Positions 36,426 to 40,718 of a DNA stretch of 40,718 nucleotides are shown here, piece by piece. Both the position numbers and the translations under genes were made by a program. The first letter of the stretch is position 1, and the number at the start of each line of letters is the position of its first letter. The notes under the pieces were generated by a model. The model did not search any database. It saw only the letters and a program-made list of their open reading frames with translations, and was not told the DNA's origin. The DNA comes from Actinoplanes cyaneus (GTDB taxonomy: Bacteria > Actinomycetota > Actinomycetes > Mycobacteriales > Micromonosporaceae), in NCBI RefSeq assembly GCF_016862095.1, contig NZ_BOMH01000009.1, forward strand, positions 1-40,718. The letters are read 5' to 3'.

Positions 36426-37457
36426 GTGGTTTACGACGCGTTCGTCCTGCTCTCCTTCGGCGGCCCCGAAAAGCCCGATGACGTGATGCCGTTCCTGCGC
36501 AACGTGGTGCGCGGGCGCGGCGTCCCGGACGAGCGCCTCGCCGAGGTGAGTGAGCACTACATGCACTTCGGCGGGGTCTCCCCGATCAACCAGCAGTGCC
36601 GCGACCTGCTGGCCGCGGTCGAGGGCGAGTTCGCCACGCACGGCATCGGCCTGCCGGCGTACTGGGGGAATCGCAACTGGTATCCGATGCTGGCGGACAC
36701 CGTGGCGCAGATGCGTGACGACGGTGTCGAGAACGCGCTGGGCTTCGCCACCAGCGCGTACGGCGGATACTCCTCCTGCAAGCAGTACTGGGAGGACATC
36801 GCCGCGGCCCGCAAGGCGGTCGGCCCCAAAGCGCCGCTGATCAGCAAGCTGCGGCAGTTCCACGACCACCCCGGCTTCGTCGAGCCGCACGCCGAGGCGG
36901 TCCGCGCCGCGCTCGGCACGCTCGACCCGGCCCGCCGGGCCACCACCCGGATCGTCTTCACCGCGCACTCCATCCCGATGAGCATGGCCCGCAACGCCGG
37001 GCCCACCGGCGGTCGCTACACCTCCCAGATGGAGGAGACCGCCCGGCTCGTGCACGCCCGGGCCGGTGACGACCTGGGTTACGACGTGGTCTGGCAGAGC
37101 CGGTCCGGCCCGCCGCAGGTCCCGTGGCTGGAGCCGGACGTCAACGACCACCTGGAGGCGCTCGCCGAGAAGGGGGTCACCGACGTGGTGGTCAGCCCGA
37201 TCGGCTTCGTGTCGGATCACCTCGAGGTCATCTGGGACCTGGACAACGAGGCGAAGGAGACCGCCGACCGGCTCGGCCTCGGCTATGCGCGTGCGGCCAC
37301 CCCGGGGGTCCACCCGAAGTTCGTGTCGATGGTGCGTGAGCTGGTCCAGGAACGGCTGGGTGATCAACCGCACACCAAGCTCGGTACTCTGCCGACCTGG
37401 GACGTCTGCCCGACGAACTGCTGCCCCCCTGCGAAGCGACCTGGAGCCCCGGAATGA
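36426..37457 (+). CDS. hemH: Ferrochelatase, actinobacterial coproporphyrin type
   Basis: The 343-residue enzyme inserts ferrous iron into a porphyrin. Actinobacteria use coproporphyrin III, so it is likely a CpfC-type coproporphyrin ferrochelatase. It has the catalytic His in VFTAHSIPMSM, the metal-path Glu in PIGFVSDHLEVIWDLD, and a C-terminal CPTNCC motif, matching the [2Fe-2S] cluster cysteines of actinobacterial ferrochelatases. It starts at a GTG and overlaps the next gene by four bases. It continues the fabG-fabI cluster, as in mycobacteria. Confidence 0.95.
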   Translation: MVYDAFVLLSFGGPEKPDDVMPFLRNVVRGRGVPDERLAEVSEHYMHFGGVSPINQQCRDLLAAVEGEFATHGIGLPAYWGNRNWYPMLADTVAQMRDDGVENALGFATSAYGGYSSCKQYWEDIAAARKAVGPKAPLISKLRQFHDHPGFVEPHAEAVRAALGTLDPARRATTRIVFTAHSIPMSMARNAGPTGGRYTSQMEETARLVHARAGDDLGYDVVWQSRSGPPQVPWLEPDVNDHLEALAEKGVTDVVVSPIGFVSDHLEVIWDLDNEAKETADRLGLGYARAATPGVHPKFVSMVRELVQERLGDQPHTKLGTLPTWDVCPTNCCPPAKRPGAPE

Positions 37458-38233
37458 AGGAACGCAAGGCCATCGAGAGCTGGCTCACCGACATGGACGG
37501 CGTGCTCGTCCACGAGGGCGAGCCGGTGCCCGGCGCCCCCGAGTTCGTCAACCGGATGAAGGCGTCCGGCAAGCCGTTCCTGATCCTCACCAACAACTCC
37601 ATCTACACCCCGCGTGACCTGCAGGCCCGCCTCACCCGGATGGGCTTCGAGGTGGACGAGCAGTCGATCTGGACGGCAGCGCTGGCGACCGCCCAGTTCC
37701 TCGCCGACCAGCGCCCGGGCGGCACGGCGTATGTGATCGGCGAGGCCGGGCTCACCACCGCGATGCACGCGGCGGGCTACGTGCTGACCGAGTTCGAGCC
37801 GGACTACGTGGTGCTCGGCGAGACCCGGACGTACAGCTTCGAGGCGATCACCAAGGCGATCCGGCTGATCAACGGCGGCTCCCGGTTCATCTGCACGAAC
37901 CCGGACGCGACCGGCCCGTCCAACGAGGGGCTGCTCCCGGCGGCCGGCTCGGTGGCCGCGATGATCTCCAAGGCGACGGGCGTGAAGCCGTACTTCGTCG
38001 GCAAGCCCAACCCGATGATGATGCGCTCGGCGTTGAACGCGATCGGCGCGCACAGCGAGACGACGGCGATGATCGGCGACCGGATGGACACCGACGTGCT
38101 CTGCGGCCTCGAGGCGGGCCTGGAGACGATCCTGGTGATGACCGGCATCAGCACCCGGATGGAGAGCGAGACGTACCCCTACCGGCCGTCCCGCATCATC
38201 AACTCGGTCGCCGACCTGATCGACGAGATCTGA
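37454..38233 (+). CDS. HAD-IIA family hydrolase (NagD-like)
   Basis: The 259-residue NagD-like phosphatase has all HAD motifs: DMDGVL (I), LTNNS (II), Lys in GKPNP (III) and GDRMDTD (IV). The C2 cap lies between motifs II and III. Substrates of such enzymes include nucleotides and sugar phosphates; the exact one is unknown. It is coupled to hemH through an ATGA overlap. The last 35 bases overlap the convergent signal peptidase gene. Confidence 0.92.
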   Translation: MKERKAIESWLTDMDGVLVHEGEPVPGAPEFVNRMKASGKPFLILTNNSIYTPRDLQARLTRMGFEVDEQSIWTAALATAQFLADQRPGGTAYVIGEAGLTTAMHAAGYVLTEFEPDYVVLGETRTYSFEAITKAIRLINGGSRFICTNPDATGPSNEGLLPAAGSVAAMISKATGVKPYFVGKPNPMMMRSALNAIGAHSETTAMIGDRMDTDVLCGLEAGLETILVMTGISTRMESETYPYRPSRIINSVADLIDEI

Positions 38234-38627
38234 CCCAGCACGCGAGGCACAGCGCCGCGACCAGAGGGTGACCGATCCCGGTCATCCACAGGACCGGCAA
38301 CCCGGCGTAGGGCACCCGCCACCGCGCCACCCCGGTGACCGCCTCACGCGGCACCGGGGCGGCGTCCGCCACCGCGTTCGCGTCGCCCCTGGTGATCAGC
38401 CGGCCGTGCGCGTCGACGCCGACGACCCGGTGCAGCATCGGCCGGCCCGGCTTGCGGTAGGTGACCACCGACCCGACCCGCAAACGGTGGGCCGGAGCGG
38501 TCAGCACCACGTCACCGGGCCGGATCGCCGGCCGCATCGACCCGCTCGCCACCACCACCGCCGACCAGCCCGCGCCGCCGAGCCCCAGAACGCCGGCCAG
38601 CGCGACGACCAGCACCAGGGAGCGCAT
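38199..38627 (-). CDS. SipW/ER-type signal peptidase
   Basis: The 142-residue S26 peptidase has an N-terminal membrane anchor (RSLVLVVALAGVLGLGGAGW), the catalytic Ser motif SGSMRPAIRPGDVVL, then LHRVVGV and TRGDANAVAD, and a C-terminal membrane helix. The His in the LHRV position instead of Lys marks the archaeal/ER/SipW branch. No TasA-like substrate gene is nearby. AGGAGG lies eight bases before the ATG at 38627; the frame is open 11 codons more. Confidence 0.85.
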   Translation of the reverse strand: MRSLVLVVALAGVLGLGGAGWSAVVVASGSMRPAIRPGDVVLTAPAHRLRVGSVVTYRKPGRPMLHRVVGVDAHGRLITRGDANAVADAAPVPREAVTGVARWRVPYAGLPVLWMTGIGHPLVAALCLACWVRSRRSGRRPS

Positions 38628-38688
38628 CCGCGTCACCTCCTGCGGTTCGGCGCAGATCACCGGTGGCTGAGATGCTAGCGTCGCTCGC

Positions 38689-39177
38689 GTGCCGGCGTGG
38701 GAAGAGTCCTATCTGGGTCAGTTGCGGGAATCGGTCGGACCGGAGCGGGTGCTCCTGACCGTCGGGGCGCGTGCCGTGCTGCGCGACCCCGAGGGCAAGG
38801 TGCTGCTGATCCGGCGCAGCGACAACGGGCGGTGGGCGCTGCCCGCCGGCACCATGGAGCTGCGGCAGACCCTGCGCGACTGCGCGATCCGCGAGGTGGT
38901 CGAGGAGACCGGGCTGACCGTGCACGAGGTCACGCCGTTCGCCCTCTACTCCGGGGAGGGGCTGACGACCAGCGCGTACGGGCATCCGTACCAGCACGTG
39001 ACGCTCGCCTGCCGCGCCGACTCGTGGTCCGGCGACCTGCTGCGGGAGACGGACGAGACGATCGACGCCGCGTTCTACCCGGTGGACGCGCTGCCGGAGT
39101 CGGCCGGGCCGAACACCCGTCGTACCCTCGAAGATCTGGCTCGTTTCGAGTCCGGCGCCCCGTTCACGCTGGCATGA
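38689..39177 (+). CDS. Nudix hydrolase with altered box
   Basis: The 162-residue protein has the Nudix fold; its box reads GTMELRQTLRDCAIREVVEE followed by TGL. The first Glu of GX5E is Gln, while REVVEETG, carrying the main metal ligands, is intact. It probably hydrolyses a nucleoside diphosphate derivative, perhaps less efficiently or with different selectivity. The start is a GTG at 38689, without a strong ribosome site. It is coupled by ATGA to a second Nudix gene. Confidence 0.87.
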   Translation: MPAWEESYLGQLRESVGPERVLLTVGARAVLRDPEGKVLLIRRSDNGRWALPAGTMELRQTLRDCAIREVVEETGLTVHEVTPFALYSGEGLTTSAYGHPYQHVTLACRADSWSGDLLRETDETIDAAFYPVDALPESAGPNTRRTLEDLARFESGAPFTLA

Positions 39178-39596
39178 GCGACATCAGGGCCGCAGCCGTG
39201 GGTGAGGTCGTCGCCGCCGCATGGGTGTGCGTGCGGGACCGTCGCGTCCTCGTCGTCCGCGCGAAGAACTCCGACGCCTTCTACCTGCCCGGCGGCAAGC
39301 CCGAGCCGGGGGAGACGCACGCCGAGGCCGCCGCGCGGGAGACGCTGGAGGAGGTCGGGATCGTCGTGACAGCAGATCAACTGCGACTTTTCCGTACGAT
39401 CGAAGCCCCCGCCCACAATCGCCCACCCGGCACCCGGGTGCGGCTGGTGTGCTTCCTCGCCGAGTCCGACGCCACCCCGGAAGCGGCCAACGAGATCGCC
39501 GAGCTGGCCTGGTTCACCTCCGCCGACGCGCCGCGGTGTGCCCCGGCGATCCGCCTGCTCCTCGACGAGCTGGTCACCGCCGGACTCATCGACTGA
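39174..39596 (+). CDS. Nudix hydrolase
   Basis: The 140-residue protein carries a complete Nudix box, GGKPEPGETHAEAAARETLE followed by EVGI, where all catalytic glutamates are present. The substrate is unknown. The ATG overlaps the stop of the first Nudix gene, so the two are translationally coupled and could form a heterodimer or act in sequence. The frame is open far upstream, but that part is out of phase with the real first gene. Confidence 0.88.
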   Translation: MSDIRAAAVGEVVAAAWVCVRDRRVLVVRAKNSDAFYLPGGKPEPGETHAEAAARETLEEVGIVVTADQLRLFRTIEAPAHNRPPGTRVRLVCFLAESDATPEAANEIAELAWFTSADAPRCAPAIRLLLDELVTAGLID

Positions 39597-39642
39597 GGCG
39601 TCCATCTCGATATGCTGATGCCTTCCGGGAGGTGACCCGCAG

Positions 39643-40175
39643 GTGTCTGATCCCGCGTGGAGGCCGGTGGCGGGTACGCCGCGGTGGGCCGTGGTCGCGG
39701 CGTGGGCGACGGTGTGGTGCGTCGTCCCCTCGTCGGTGTGGCGGTCGGCGGCCGGTTTCGGTGCCGGCCTCGGCATGTCCGACCAGTGGCGCGAACTGCA
39801 GCAGATCCCCGGTCCCGGCACCGTCTACGTGCTGTCTCTCAGCGTTCTGTCGATCGCGTTCGCGTCGTTGACGCTCGGCCTGGTGTACCCGTGGGGGAAC
39901 AGGTCCCGTCCTGGGTACCGGTGCTCGGTAGCCGGCGCTGTCCCACCTGGCTGGTGGCGGGGCTCGCGGCGGCCGGCGTGGTGCCGCTCGCCGTCATCGT
40001 GGTGACGAGCGTCGCGAACTGGGACGTGCTCATCGGGGCGGCGGGCCGCCCGTCGCCTGGCTGGACGATGCTGGCGACGGCCTGTTACCTGCCCGCCGCA
40101 TGGTGGCCTGTGCTCGTGGCGGCGGTGACCGTCGCCTATGTCCGCCGCCGGGCTCGGCGGCCGGAACCCCGTTGA
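39643..40175 (+). pseudogene. Membrane-protein gene with a frameshift at a G run
   Basis: Two frames together encode a four-helix membrane protein of about 178 residues. Frame 1 starts at the GTG 39643 and gives SDPAWRPVAGTPRWAVVAAW ... LGLVYPWG. Frame 2 continues with EQVPSWVPVLGSRRCPTWLV and ends at 40175 with three more hydrophobic stretches. Continuity breaks at five G residues, 39893-39897; one more G would restore the frame. Read alone, frame 1 runs out of phase into an arginine-rich tail. It may be a sequencing or assembly error at a homopolymer or a real mutation. The function is unknown. Confidence 0.75.
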
Positions 40176-40682
40176 TCACCCGTTCCCGCGGGTCTCCGTG
40201 AACCACCGGTTCGCCACCTGGGTGTGGAGGCCGAAGCCGAGCTCGGTGGGGCCGGGAAGCACCTCCAGGCCGAGCGCCTCCACCGTGGGCGGCGTGCCGG
40301 GGAGCTCGCCGGGCCCGGCGAGCCGGGGAAACAGTCCGAAGATGAGCAGCGTGCCGTCGGGGGCGCTGAGGGCGTCGAAAAGGCGTACCTCCGCGGGGTC
40401 TGCCTTCAGACCGGTCTCCTCACGCAGCTCACGGGCGGCGCCGGCCTGCCACGTCTCGTCGAGCTCGATGAAGCCGCCGGGCAGCGCCAGCCTGCCCTGC
40501 GCCGGGGGAATGCCGCGCCGGATCACCAGCAGACCGGAACCGATCGGCTGCAGGGCGACCGCGACCGGCGTCGGATTGCGGTACGTCGTCTCGCCGCACG
40601 CCGCGCACCGCCGCGGCCACGGCTGGCCGGGCACGAAGCGCGCGCCGCAGAACGTGCAGTGCGCGTGCCTGTCCTGAGTCAC
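40176..40682 (-). CDS. Nudix hydrolase with N-terminal zinc ribbon
   Basis: The 168-residue protein starts with a zinc ribbon (CTFCG ... CAACG) like that of NudC-type NADH pyrophosphatases, followed by a Nudix domain with PGGFIELDETWQAGAARELR and EETG. It is shorter than NudC and lacks the SQPWPFPxS motif, so the substrate is uncertain. Its start is taken as a GTG at 40682; the frame is open to the window end. It converges with the frameshifted gene, their stops being adjacent. Confidence 0.87.
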   Translation of the reverse strand: MTQDRHAHCTFCGARFVPGQPWPRRCAACGETTYRNPTPVAVALQPIGSGLLVIRRGIPPAQGRLALPGGFIELDETWQAGAARELREETGLKADPAEVRLFDALSAPDGTLLIFGLFPRLAGPGELPGTPPTVEALGLEVLPGPTELGFGLHTQVANRWFTETRGNG

Positions 40683-40718
40683 GCCGCCGTCTCCGCCGAG
40701 CCCGTCGCACCGCCGGTG

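Overview
The window is very GC-rich, with strongly G/C-biased third codon positions, many GTG starts and GTGA/ATGA stop-start overlaps. Its gene content is typical of Actinomycetota: a fabG-fabI(inhA)-hemH cluster, an actinobacterial Vms1-like release factor, acnA with an AcnR-type repressor, an MmyB-like regulator with an SDR partner, DUF2630, DUF6174 and an HTH_58-like protein. The whole looks like chromosome of a Micromonosporaceae-type organism (Actinoplanes or a relative). The genus is inference. I see no rRNA, tRNA, CRISPR array, prophage or transposase.

Layout. 0.5-4.7 kb: LysE-type transporter, acVLRF1 peptidyl-tRNA hydrolase, membrane zinc metallopeptidase (minus) and an ABC-F protein. 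5.2-8.5 kb: small HTH protein coupled to an enoyl-CoA hydratase homologue, then an ABC exporter behind a hairpin that buries its ribosome site. 8.4-11.4 kb (minus): XRE/MmyB-like regulator, atypical SDR and Mug DNA glycosylase as one unit behind a perfect palindrome, plus a HAD protein lacking its nucleophile. 11.5-17 kb: acnR, DUF2630, RIO kinase and acnA; acnR and acnA share a 20-bp upstream site. 17.1-24.7 kb: NTF2-like protein, cytosolic-looking pullulanase, DUF6174 lipoprotein, unknown protein, Xaa-Pro aminopeptidase and SodC-like lipo/secreted protein. 24.8-28.9 kb: PfkB sugar kinase, and a minus-strand operon of a Cys/His small protein, two bPH-domain membrane proteins and an FlK-like thioesterase. 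29.2-32.3 kb: MoxR-DUF58-VWA operon. 32.3-34.8 kb: tandem repeats, two possible tiny membrane peptides and a NarL/DesK-type two-component system. 34.8-38.2 kb: fabG-fabI-hemH-HAD-IIA (type II fatty acid synthesis and haem). 38.2-40.7 kb: SipW/ER-type signal peptidase, three Nudix proteins and one frameshifted membrane-protein gene.

The most interesting non-coding signal is a roughly 110-nt element present twice in full (13959-14077 plus; 23945-24066 minus) and once cut by the window start (1-45 minus). The two full copies share near-identical unpaired segments, while the central long stem differs by compensatory base changes, as expected for a structured RNA. I cannot assign it to a known class. 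A second layer is a family of long intergenic inverted repeats with GGCTGG/CCAGCC ends at five loci, some perfect over 24-27 bp, some in tandem arrays. Several intergenic gaps also hold degenerate tandem repeats that begin or end at stop codons.
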